Assembly (NCBI GenBank): GCA_007125835.1 | Contig: SLCJ01000324.1 | Coordinates: forward strand, 1-5,111 | Origin: Verrucomicrobiales bacterium | GTDB taxonomy: Bacteria > Verrucomicrobiota > Verrucomicrobiia > Verrucomicrobiales > SLCJ01 | DNA length: 5,111 nt | Direction of reading: 5' to 3' | Shown: positions 1 to 5,111 of the stretch, piece by piece | Numbering within the stretch: position 1 is the stretch's first letter | How the letters are laid out: the number at the start of each line of letters is the position of its first letter | The notes under the pieces: generated by a model | The model's database searches: none | Seen by the model: only the letters and a program-made list of their open reading frames with translations | Told to the model about the DNA's origin: nothing | Position numbers and translations under genes: made by a program

Positions 1-968
1 AGCCACTCCATGGGCACGCGCTCGTGGGGTTTTACCTCGTCGGTGCCGAGGTGGATATAGGGCATAATATCGGCGGGCACCAGCGAGCAAAGCTCGTCCA
101 CCAAGTTGATCAACTTCTCGCGCACACCGGGAGAGTCCATTCTCTCCAAGCCGAAAGCGCGCCGGAAGGCAGCGGTGTGGCCGGGCATGTCGAGTTCGGG
201 AATGACAAGTACATGATGCTTCCGGGCGAAGTCGACGATATCGCGAAATTCCTCGTGGGTATAGTATTGCCCGATGTGGCGGGTGAACGATTCGGGCGAT
301 TGCAACTCAGGATGGCGCTTGGACTGGAGCCGCCAGCCAGGGTTGTCGGTGAAGTGGAAGTGGAAAACGTTGAGTTTGTAGCGGGCGAAAATTTCAATCT
401 GCTTCTTGAGCAAGCCGGGCTCCTGATAGTTGCGGCCGGTGTCGTGCATGAAGCCGCGGTATTTGAAAGCCGGCCAATCGGTGATGGAAATCTCCCGCAT
501 TTCGCTTCCGACCGTTGGCAGAAGTTGCCGGAGCGTCTGCACGGCATAATAGGCACCGGCTTCGCCAGAGGCGGTAATGCGCAGCAGCCCGGGACGCAGC
601 ATCAACTGATATGCCTGGTCCGCCACGCGTTCCGGCGCACCCTCGACGGCGGACTTGATGATTTCCACCTGCATCGGCACCACCGAATCGCCCCGATCTC
701 CCGGATACCCCTGCTCCCCGAGTGCGGCGATCAGTTCGTCCCGCGCCCCGGCAAAGGACGGCTCAATCACCGCATCCTGCCAGTCATGAAAACCGGCGAC
801 CCAGCGTGCGTCGCCATCCTCCACATGGATGGGCGCGGGAAGGAGCTGATCGGACGCGAGCGGGTGCTGACGCGTTTCGGGAACGAGCGCTTCCGGGGCG
901 AAGAGCGGAGCCGCATGGGTGAACGCGATGAGAAGGAAACAGGCAAGAATCTGGATAAGGAGGTTCAT
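1..968 (-). CDS. Secreted beta-N-acetylhexosaminidase, GH20 family (C-terminus cut by window edge)
   Basis: This gene encodes an exo-acting GH20 hexosaminidase that removes terminal N-acetylglucosamine or N-acetylgalactosamine by substrate-assisted catalysis. The visible 322 codons begin with a hydrophobic signal peptide (residues 1-19, likely cleaved after THA), so the enzyme is exported. An N-terminal GH20b-like domain spans about 40-163. The catalytic barrel starts near 166: HFHFTDNPGW (203-212) matches the usual HWHLTDDQGW strand motif, and ELDMPGHTAAF (258-268) matches the E-DMPGH motif. HLGTDEV (306-312) contains the catalytic Asp310-Glu311 pair. The tryptophan usual in HWH is Phe here. 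The reading frame runs off the left edge, so roughly the last third of a typical family member is missing. The ATG at 968 is chosen because it gives a clean signal peptide; no Shine-Dalgarno sequence precedes it. It lies 147 bases behind the GH43 gene on the same strand. The family is seen directly in the motifs; GlcNAc versus GalNAc preference cannot be told. Confidence 0.93.
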   Translation of the reverse strand, partial: MNLLIQILACFLLIAFTHAAPLFAPEALVPETRQHPLASDQLLPAPIHVEDGDARWVAGFHDWQDAVIEPSFAGARDELIAALGEQGYPGDRGDSVVPMQVEIIKSAVEGAPERVADQAYQLMLRPGLLRITASGEAGAYYAVQTLRQLLPTVGSEMREISITDWPAFKYRGFMHDTGRNYQEPGLLKKQIEIFARYKLNVFHFHFTDNPGWRLQSKRHPELQSPESFTRHIGQYYTHEEFRDIVDFARKHHVLVIPELDMPGHTAAFRRAFGLERMDSPGVREKLINLVDELCSLVPADIMPYIHLGTDEVKPHERVPMEW

Positions 969-1061
969 AGATGCGCAGATAAAGGATCGCTCAATCGCTG
1001 GGTGGCGCGACGACTACTCGCTGGTCTGGCGAACAAACCGGTTGCGGCAAATGGGCAGTCC

Positions 1062-1094
1062 CACCTCGCGCAGTGAGGTGCGTCTCCAGGACGC
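1062..1094. other. Pair of short hairpins between the GH43 and GH20 genes
   Basis: Two adjacent inverted repeats are visible. CACCTC (1062-1067) pairs with GAGGTG (1075-1080) around a 7-base loop. GCGTC (1080-1084) pairs with GACGC (1090-1094) around a 5-base loop; they share base 1080. They sit 22-54 bases past the GH43 stop on the transcribed (minus) strand. No T-run follows, so this is not a standard intrinsic terminator. It could slow or process a GH43-GH20 transcript, or be chance in GC-rich DNA. The rest of 969-1115 shows no supported gene. Confidence 0.3.
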
Positions 1095-1115
1095 CCTCGT
1101 CGCCAATCACCCCCT

Positions 1116-2087
1116 TCATCTGTCCGGATCCGCGCCGCTCTGCGGTGGCTCGGTCGGCCAATCAGTCACTCCCTCGTCGGTCAGGACAATCGGGCGTATA
1201 CTGCCATCTTCCTCGTGGTAGAGGCGTTCGATCGCGGTCTCTCGCGCACCGCTGAACGGACCGTCTCCCTCGCGGTTGTTCCACCTGTGATAAAAAATCA
1301 ACCAATCCCCGGAATGCCGATTCTGAATGATGGAGTGGTGTCCGGGCCCCTTGTGCCGATCGTCACTCGTCATGATCGCCCCCCGATAGGTCCAAGGACC
1401 GAGAGGGGTCGGTCCGGTGGCGTGATGCACGGAATACGAAGACGCCCGCCAATAACCGTGGCTATAGGTGAAATGATACAGGTCGCCATGCCTGTGGATG
1501 AACGCCCCTTCGGTAAAATGGGACGGCGTCTCCACCTCAAGTTCCTCGCGAAATGACACCATATCGTCGTTCAGTTCAAATACTCGCAAGGTCGCCCCGG
1601 CGCTGCCCCCGGCATAGAGGTACCATTTGTCGGCTTCCGGATCGTGATAAACCATCGCGTCGATCGCCTCGAACCGCGGATCGTTGTTGTCCGAGAGGAG
1701 CGGACGCCCGCTGTCGATAAACGGCCCGCCGGGAGAGTCGCTCACGGCAACCCCAATGTGGGAAGGCTTGGGCCCGACCGAATAGTAAAAGTAGAACTTC
1801 CCATCTCTTTCCGACACTCCGGGTGCCCACGGATACTTCCCCTCAGGAATCCAATCGATATCGGCAAATCGCAGAATCGGGCCGTGCTGCTCCCAGTTGA
1901 CCAGGTCCTTCGAGGAAAAGGCATAAAAAAACCCGCGACCATGGGTCGGATAAACCCACACCGTGTCGCCCACCACCATGGCATGGGGATCGGCTCCCGG
2001 GAGCACCGGGTTACCTGCAAAAGAACTTGAGAAAAAAAGCGCGCAAATCGCAATGACCAAGGCGGAGAGGGGGATGTCAGGCTTCAT
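1116..2087 (-). CDS. Secreted glycoside hydrolase family 43 (five-bladed propeller glycosidase)
   Basis: This is a 323-residue single-domain GH43 enzyme, a family of inverting exo-glycosidases that act on arabinose-, xylose- or galactose-containing polymers. A signal peptide (about residues 1-24, hydrophobic core 8-19, cut after SFA) indicates export. The three conserved acids of the family are in place: the general base Asp33 in GADPHAM, the pKa-tuning Asp143 in EAIDAMVYHD, and the general acid Glu193 in EGAFIHRHGDLYHFTYS. GPGHHSII (247-254) carries the His often seen at the centre of the GH43 propeller. Asp33 follows the signal peptide almost directly, and the protein ends soon after the last blade. 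It therefore lacks the C-terminal beta-sandwich of XynB-type xylosidases and any carbohydrate-binding module. The start at 2087 fits the signal peptide, although no Shine-Dalgarno sequence is visible. It is transcribed away from the damaged sialidase and heads toward the GH20 gene. The family is clear; the subfamily and substrate are not. Confidence 0.92.
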   Translation of the reverse strand: MKPDIPLSALVIAICALFFSSSFAGNPVLPGADPHAMVVGDTVWVYPTHGRGFFYAFSSKDLVNWEQHGPILRFADIDWIPEGKYPWAPGVSERDGKFYFYYSVGPKPSHIGVAVSDSPGGPFIDSGRPLLSDNNDPRFEAIDAMVYHDPEADKWYLYAGGSAGATLRVFELNDDMVSFREELEVETPSHFTEGAFIHRHGDLYHFTYSHGYWRASSYSVHHATGPTPLGPWTYRGAIMTSDDRHKGPGHHSIIQNRHSGDWLIFYHRWNNREGDGPFSGARETAIERLYHEEDGSIRPIVLTDEGVTDWPTEPPQSGADPDR

Positions 2088-2120
2088 ACGGCGGAAAATG
2101 TGCTACTTGTGATTTCTTTC

Positions 2121-2137
2121 CGGCGGCGGAACCGCCG
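2121..2137. other. GC-rich hairpin in the GH43 leader
   Basis: CGGCGG (2121-2126) and CCGCCG (2132-2137) form a perfect 6-base inverted repeat with a 5-base loop, starting 34 bases upstream of the GH43 start codon. In the GH43 transcript it would lie in the 5' leader if the promoter is further upstream. It could also be chance in GC-rich DNA. No terminator-like T-run follows it on the GH43 strand. Confidence 0.25.
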
Positions 2138-2194
2138 ATTGGCATGAAAATAAGACCATTCGTTTCAGGCAATCGTCTGACCAAAATCATGGTA

Positions 2195-2219
2195 TGTTCT
2201 GCCAAGCATGCGCAGAACA
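2195..2219. promoter_or_regulatory. Interrupted palindrome, candidate operator in the divergent intergenic region
   Basis: TGTTCTGC (2195-2202) is exactly complementary in reverse to GCAGAACA (2212-2219), with a 9-base spacer. This gives a 25-base element with two half-sites about 1.6 helical turns apart. It lies between the divergent starts of the GH43 gene (108 bases away) and the sialidase remnant (54 bases away), where a shared transcription factor would be expected to bind. I found no convincing -35/-10 pair in 2088-2272, so the promoters themselves are not called. The regulator family is unknown; the sequence does not match an operator I recognise. Confidence 0.4.
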
Positions 2220-2272
2220 ATGCAATCAGAGCGATTCCGCACGGTTCCGAGCCTGCCCCAGCCAGCGATCCC

Positions 2273-2727
2273 ATGAAGAAAAATACGACGATACTCGCAG
2301 CAGTCTTTACACTTTCGTTTGCCCTGCCCGCCGCCGCCGATTTCGGTTGGAATCAGGACAACAACCGGAAAGCATCTGAGCCCGTCCCCATCATGGGCAC
2401 CGGCGAGGCCTCCATCGCCGAGCTAGCCGACGGCTCGCTCCATTACAACACCCGCCGCCACTGGACCCCCACCCGCGAGGACTCGCTCTGGCGCTGGAAT
2501 GCCACCAGCGCCGACGCCGGGAAGACATGGGAAAACCCAACGCGCTCTACATCCTCCCGGACGGCAACACCAACAGCACCTCCGGCCTCATGGGAGGACT
2601 CGTCCGCCTGCCGGTCCTCGAACGCGACATCCTCGTCTTCAGCAACCTCATTCACGACAGCAGCCGCTGTAACGGCCACGTGTGGGCCAGCTTCGAGATT
2701 TTGAATGAAACTTGCTTTTTGCCATAG
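2273..2727 (+). pseudogene. Decayed GH33-type sialidase: internal deletion, frameshift and 3' truncation
   Basis: The ATG at 2273 opens a good signal peptide (residues 1-22, MKKNTTILAAVF... ending AAA). The mature part begins almost at once with the middle of a sialidase propeller. GEASIAELADG is followed by NTRRHW, placing Glu45 and Arg61 sixteen residues apart, the same spacing as the catalytic Glu and second triad Arg of bacterial sialidases. An Asp-box SADAGKTW (79-86) follows. After about 2530 the sialidase likeness moves to the -1 frame (LPDG, GLMGGLVRLPV, ILVFSN, SSRCNGHVWASFE; about 2554-2697), as a one-base loss would cause. Where the next Asp-box (GGKTW) is expected, the likeness stops in an AT-rich patch and meets TAG at 2725-2727. 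The first-blade RIP motif with triad Arg1, the acid/base Asp and the Tyr nucleophile are all absent. A functional product is very unlikely. Read straight from 2273, the frame gives a low-complexity Ser/Thr/Ala tail to 2704. Confidence 0.8.
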
Positions 2728-2912
2728 GCCCCGGAGCACTACGGCATGACGGGCATCGAGGTCAACGAACTCACCTACCGCAATCACATCAACAGCTTCT
2801 TCTGCTCCGCCGGTTCCCCCCCCCGAGACGGCGATAACCGCCCGCCCGAAGTTCCGGCGCACAAGGGCATCCCGCCTTGCCCGGCACTCGTTTCCGTGGT
2901 ATTGCATCTCCC
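2728..2912. other. Unassigned stretch between sialidase remnant and membrane-protein gene
   Basis: No gene is supported here. The +1 frame reads PEHYGMTGIEVNELTYRNHI from 2731, which looks more protein-like than the other frames but matches no family I recognise. It may be a fragment of the sialidase's lost 3' part or of another gene. It then passes through a run of nine C (2816-2824), after which all frames look like shadow translation. A 14-codon open frame (2705-2749, starting MKLAFCH) spans the AT-rich patch and this region; nothing supports its expression. The promoter of the 2913 gene should lie here, but I cannot point to one. Confidence 0.4.
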
Positions 2913-3452
2913 ATGCCTGATCGAGCTTCCAGTCCCCCGCGCAACCCCTGGTTCTGGCCCGCCATGGCTGGCTGCGGCCTCGCAGGTTTCGCCTCGATTG
3001 TCGTGTTTCTCGCCCTCAACGATCCTGCGGTCCTCAAGGTCACCGCAGGTGCGCTGCTCGCTGTCACCACCACGCCTTTCTTCGTCGAGATTTTCTTCTT
3101 CCTCGCTGGTCTCGCCCTGGTCGTCTATATCAGCCACTGGCGCGTCCGTAAAGAGGGAGACGGCTGGGTCTATCTGATCGAGGAAGGACCCGAAAGCGGT
3201 GGCACGGGAAGTCACGATGCCATTCTCACCACGCGCCCCGAGTCCGAGCCCAAGGATACCGACCTTGCCATGATCGAAGGCCTGCTCGACCTCAGATCCT
3301 GGAACGAAGCCGGCGAGGCCATCACGCGGCTCGCCCGCGAACAGCGTGAGTCGCCGCGCGGCCTCGTCGCCCGCCACCGCCTGGCCTGTGGTCTCGGCCA
3401 GCACGCCAGAGCCGCCGACTTGGAGAAACGGATTGATTCCCTCCGTCAGTAA
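2913..3452 (+). CDS. Conserved-looking membrane protein of unknown function, upstream of menC
   Basis: I do not recognise this 179-residue protein. After a short Pro/Arg-rich N-terminus, residues about 13-35 (WFWPAMAGCGLAGFASIVVF...) form one membrane span. A second strongly hydrophobic stretch runs from about 43 to 74 and includes FFVEIFFFLAGLALVVYI. The basic stretch HWRVRKEG (75-82) follows and by the positive-inside rule would face the cytoplasm. The C-terminal part (about 115-179) is helical and charged, rich in Ala, Leu, Arg and Glu (IEGLLDLRSWNEAGEAITRL, then a second helix pair), and resembles one or two TPR-like helical hairpins. The ATG at 2913 is preferred to an in-frame TTG at 2877 because the extra 12 residues look like shadow sequence; neither has a clear ribosome site. 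Its stop lies five bases before menC, so the two are probably co-transcribed. A scaffold or accessory role at the membrane is possible but is only inference. Confidence 0.8.
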   Translation: MPDRASSPPRNPWFWPAMAGCGLAGFASIVVFLALNDPAVLKVTAGALLAVTTTPFFVEIFFFLAGLALVVYISHWRVRKEGDGWVYLIEEGPESGGTGSHDAILTTRPESEPKDTDLAMIEGLLDLRSWNEAGEAITRLAREQRESPRGLVARHRLACGLGQHARAADLEKRIDSLRQ

Positions 3453-3457
3453 CCGCG

Positions 3458-4459
3458 ATGCCGCCCTCGGAACACATGCGCGGAGTCCCGGACACTTTCA
3501 ATGCCCGAGTGGTTCGGTTCTGCAGTTATCAACTGCGCTCCCGGGGCCCGCTGAACGCAGCTTCGGACTCGCCATGGGTCTCCGGTGTGTTGATCGCCTA
3601 CGCAGGTGGCTACGGCTGTCTCCAATGCTGGCCCTCTCTCGGCGACCCTGCTTTGGAGGTTGAGTTGGAAAGTCTGGCCCGTGGACGACCGGGAATTCTG
3701 GCGGCTCGCGCCCTCGCCTGCGCCACAAAGGATGGCGATGCTCGGCGCCAGGGCATCTCCCACCTCGATCCCGCCGCCATTCCGCCGAGCCATGCCACGC
3801 TGCCACCCGGAGCCACCGCCCACGACATTTCCGCTGCAGCGTCGGAAGGATTCACCACCTGCAAGCTGAAGGCCGGACCCGACTGGGCCGACATGCTTGA
3901 GGAATGGGAGCGGGCAGCGGCCATCCCGGACGCGCCGCGGCTGCGCTTCGATTTCAATGCCAGCCTCACGGCAGCCGAAGCCATCGCCTTTGCCCATTCC
4001 CTGTCCGATCCCCTGCGAGACGCCATTGATTTTGTGGAGGATCCCTGCCCTTTCGAGGTGAAATCCTGGCTCGCCCTGCGCGACGCGGGCATCGAACCCG
4101 CCGCCGATCAATGGTGCGACACCCCGGACGCGGGCCAATTCATCGGCATCCTCAAGCCGGCGCGCCAGGATGCCGAATCCGTGATCCGCCTTGCCGCAGA
4201 CACAGGCCGCCGACTCGTGGTGACCTCTTACATGGACCACCCATTAGGCGTGGCACACGCCGCCTACTGGGCGGCGGCGGCCCATGCGGCCGGCATCCAC
4301 CATGGTCCCGCTGGTTTGCTCACCCACCGGCTGTTTGATGAAACACTCGGATTCCCAGCCCCCTCATCGACCGGACCGCACTGGAATCTCCAGCCCGGAA
4401 CAGGCCTCGGTTACAATGACACTCTCGTATCCCTGCCCTGGCAGCCGCTCGTTCCGTGA
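3458..4459 (+). CDS. menC: o-Succinylbenzoate synthase, enolase superfamily
   Basis: MenC dehydrates SHCHC to o-succinylbenzoate in the cytoplasm, a step of classical menaquinone synthesis. The 333 residues contain the superfamily set in order. Lys136-Leu137-Lys138 (CKLKAG) is the KxK motif with the catalytic base. Asp165 (RFDFNAS), Glu194 (FVEDPCPF) and Asp217 (AADQW) are the likely magnesium ligands. Lys233 (ILKPAR) is the second catalytic lysine. VVTSYMDHPLG (254-264) sits where other MenC proteins read SSALESSLG. Residues about 14-120 form the capping domain. The length is close to the 320 residues of E. coli MenC. The ATG at 3458 follows the previous stop by five bases; an in-frame ATG at 3476 is an alternative with a slightly better upstream purine patch (CTCGGA). 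Dipeptide epimerases and other enolase-superfamily members share these residues, but the DPCPF and KPAR surroundings favour MenC. No other men gene is visible, so the pathway placement rests on the family. Confidence 0.85.
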   Translation: MPPSEHMRGVPDTFNARVVRFCSYQLRSRGPLNAASDSPWVSGVLIAYAGGYGCLQCWPSLGDPALEVELESLARGRPGILAARALACATKDGDARRQGISHLDPAAIPPSHATLPPGATAHDISAAASEGFTTCKLKAGPDWADMLEEWERAAAIPDAPRLRFDFNASLTAAEAIAFAHSLSDPLRDAIDFVEDPCPFEVKSWLALRDAGIEPAADQWCDTPDAGQFIGILKPARQDAESVIRLAADTGRRLVVTSYMDHPLGVAHAAYWAAAAHAAGIHHGPAGLLTHRLFDETLGFPAPSSTGPHWNLQPGTGLGYNDTLVSLPWQPLVP

Positions 4460-4504
4460 CGCAAAGAACCAACCACAACCCTCCGCAGCCGCACCCACCC
4501 TCAC

Positions 4505-5111
4505 ATGAAAAAACAAGTTCTTATCACCGGAGCCAACCGGGGAATCGGCCTCGAAACCGCTCGCCTTTTCGTCAGTGCTGGATGGAAAGTCATATTCGCC
4601 GGACGCAGGCTCGAATCCCTCAAGCAAGCGGCCGAATCCGTGGGCGCGCAGTCGGGCGGATTCGAATGCCTAGAAATCGACCTCGCCAGCCCAACGTCCA
4701 TCTCAATGGCTGCCTGCGCATTGGAGAAACAGGAGCTTTCCCTCGACGCCCTGATCAACAACGCCGGCATCTTCCCGGAGGAAACGGAAGCGCCCAACGC
4801 ACAACTGCGGGACGCCATCAAAACCAACCTGCTCGGTCCGGTCGCACTGACCCGCGCCCTTCAGCCCCGCCTTGCCAAAGCACCCGCTCCCTGCGTGGTC
4901 ATGGTCTCCTCCGCCCTCGGCTCCTTCGCCTCATGCGCGGGCCCCGACGCGCCCCTGCGCGAAAAAAACGCACCCGCTTACCAGATCTCCAAAGCCGCGC
5001 TCAACATGGCCGCCGTTTGCCTCTCCCGCGAACTGGCACCCTCGCAGATCAAGGTCAATGCCATCTCCCCCGGCTGGTGCCGCACCGCCATGGGCGGCGA
5101 ATCCGCCCCAC
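4505..5111 (+). CDS. Short-chain dehydrogenase/reductase, NADPH type (C-terminus cut by window edge)
   Basis: This is a classical SDR with a Rossmann fold; 202 codons are visible of the usual 230-260. TGANRGIG (8-15) is the nucleotide-binding motif. AGRR (32-35) at the end of strand beta2 has Arg and no Asp, which with Arg12 suggests NADPH. Asp59 (EIDL) contacts the adenine, NNAG (85-88) and Asn108 are the structural and catalytic Asn positions, VSS (134-136) supplies the catalytic Ser, and Tyr159-x3-Lys163 (YQISK) is the active-site pair. SPGW (188-191) begins the segment before the substrate loop. The Ser136-Tyr159 distance is 23 residues rather than the usual 13, giving an insertion like those in carbonyl-reductase-like SDRs. 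The gene starts 45 bases after menC, on the same strand, with no ribosome site visible. The substrate is unknown; a link to menaquinone is not supported by the sequence. Confidence 0.9.
   Translation, partial: MKKQVLITGANRGIGLETARLFVSAGWKVIFAGRRLESLKQAAESVGAQSGGFECLEIDLASPTSISMAACALEKQELSLDALINNAGIFPEETEAPNAQLRDAIKTNLLGPVALTRALQPRLAKAPAPCVVMVSSALGSFASCAGPDAPLREKNAPAYQISKAALNMAAVCLSRELAPSQIKVNAISPGWCRTAMGGESAP

Noticed and set aside
22..51. Lipoprotein signal (LAC at residues 8-10) on the GH20 protein
   Set aside because: The Cys falls too early, with no basic n-region before it and a hydrophobic core continuing after it; an ordinary cleaved signal peptide fits better. The coordinates given mark the gene's catalytic-site end; the signal itself is encoded at 912-968.
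24..1076. A 350-codon plus-strand open frame opposite the GH20 gene
   Set aside because: It is antisense to a gene with clear GH20 catalytic motifs, and its translation has no recognisable domain. Long antisense frames are common in GC-rich coding DNA.
2144..2272. In-frame upstream extension of the sialidase remnant from ATG at 2144
   Set aside because: The ATG at 2273 begins a textbook signal peptide; the extension would bury it and would cover the palindrome at 2195-2219.
2530..2560. Programmed frameshift rescuing the sialidase
   Set aside because: No slippery heptamer is seen at the switch point, and the gene also lacks its N-terminal blades and 3' end, so decay is the simpler reading.
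3446..4240. A 264-codon minus-strand open frame opposite menC, and another at 2784-3404 opposite the membrane protein
   Set aside because: Both mirror real plus-strand genes, have shadow-like composition rich in Gly, Arg and His, and show no motif.
4962..4968. A-AAA-AAC heptamer in the SDR gene, in the correct phase for -1 ribosomal slippage
   Set aside because: The conserved YQISK and SPG motifs follow in the zero frame, no strong stem is obvious just downstream, and a Glu-Lys-Asn codon run explains it.

Overview
The window looks like part of a chromosome from a high-GC, free-living or host-associated bacterium of the PVC/Verrucomicrobiota type. This is inferred from three things: secreted glycoside hydrolases next to a sialidase of the kind common in Verrucomicrobia and Planctomycetes, a menaquinone-pathway MenC with the enolase-superfamily residues in divergent motif surroundings, and the absence of clear Shine-Dalgarno sequences before nearly every start. 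The assignment was not tested by a search. No RNA gene, CRISPR array, insertion sequence or replication origin was recognised.

Layout. Positions 1-2087 hold two minus-strand genes for secreted carbohydrate-active enzymes. A GH43 family five-bladed propeller glycosidase (1116-2087) comes first, followed by a GH20 beta-N-acetylhexosaminidase (968 down to the window edge, C-terminus missing). A 147-base gap between them carries two small hairpins. Positions 2088-2272 form a divergent intergenic region with a perfect 8-base inverted repeat, a plausible operator. On the plus strand, 2273-2727 is a badly damaged GH33-type sialidase: the signal peptide runs almost straight into the middle of the propeller, the frame is then lost by one base, and the gene breaks off before the nucleophile region. 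Positions 2728-2912 hold no gene I can identify, but do contain a run of nine C.

The rest of the plus strand is a different functional block: a two-helix membrane protein of unknown function (2913-3452), menC (o-succinylbenzoate synthase, 3458-4459) only five bases behind it, and an NADPH-type short-chain dehydrogenase/reductase (4505 to the window edge, C-terminus missing).

How the parts fit. The left half would export enzymes that trim amino sugars, a pentose- or galactose-containing sugar and, before its decay, sialic acid from complex glycans. The right half is housekeeping: MenC makes the aromatic precursor of menaquinone. The membrane protein is probably co-transcribed with menC, but its role is unknown. 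The SDR may only be a neighbour. The sialidase wreck marks the boundary between the two blocks. I see no convincing new system; the points most worth a second look are the sialidase remains, the divergent-region palindrome and the membrane protein coupled to menC.
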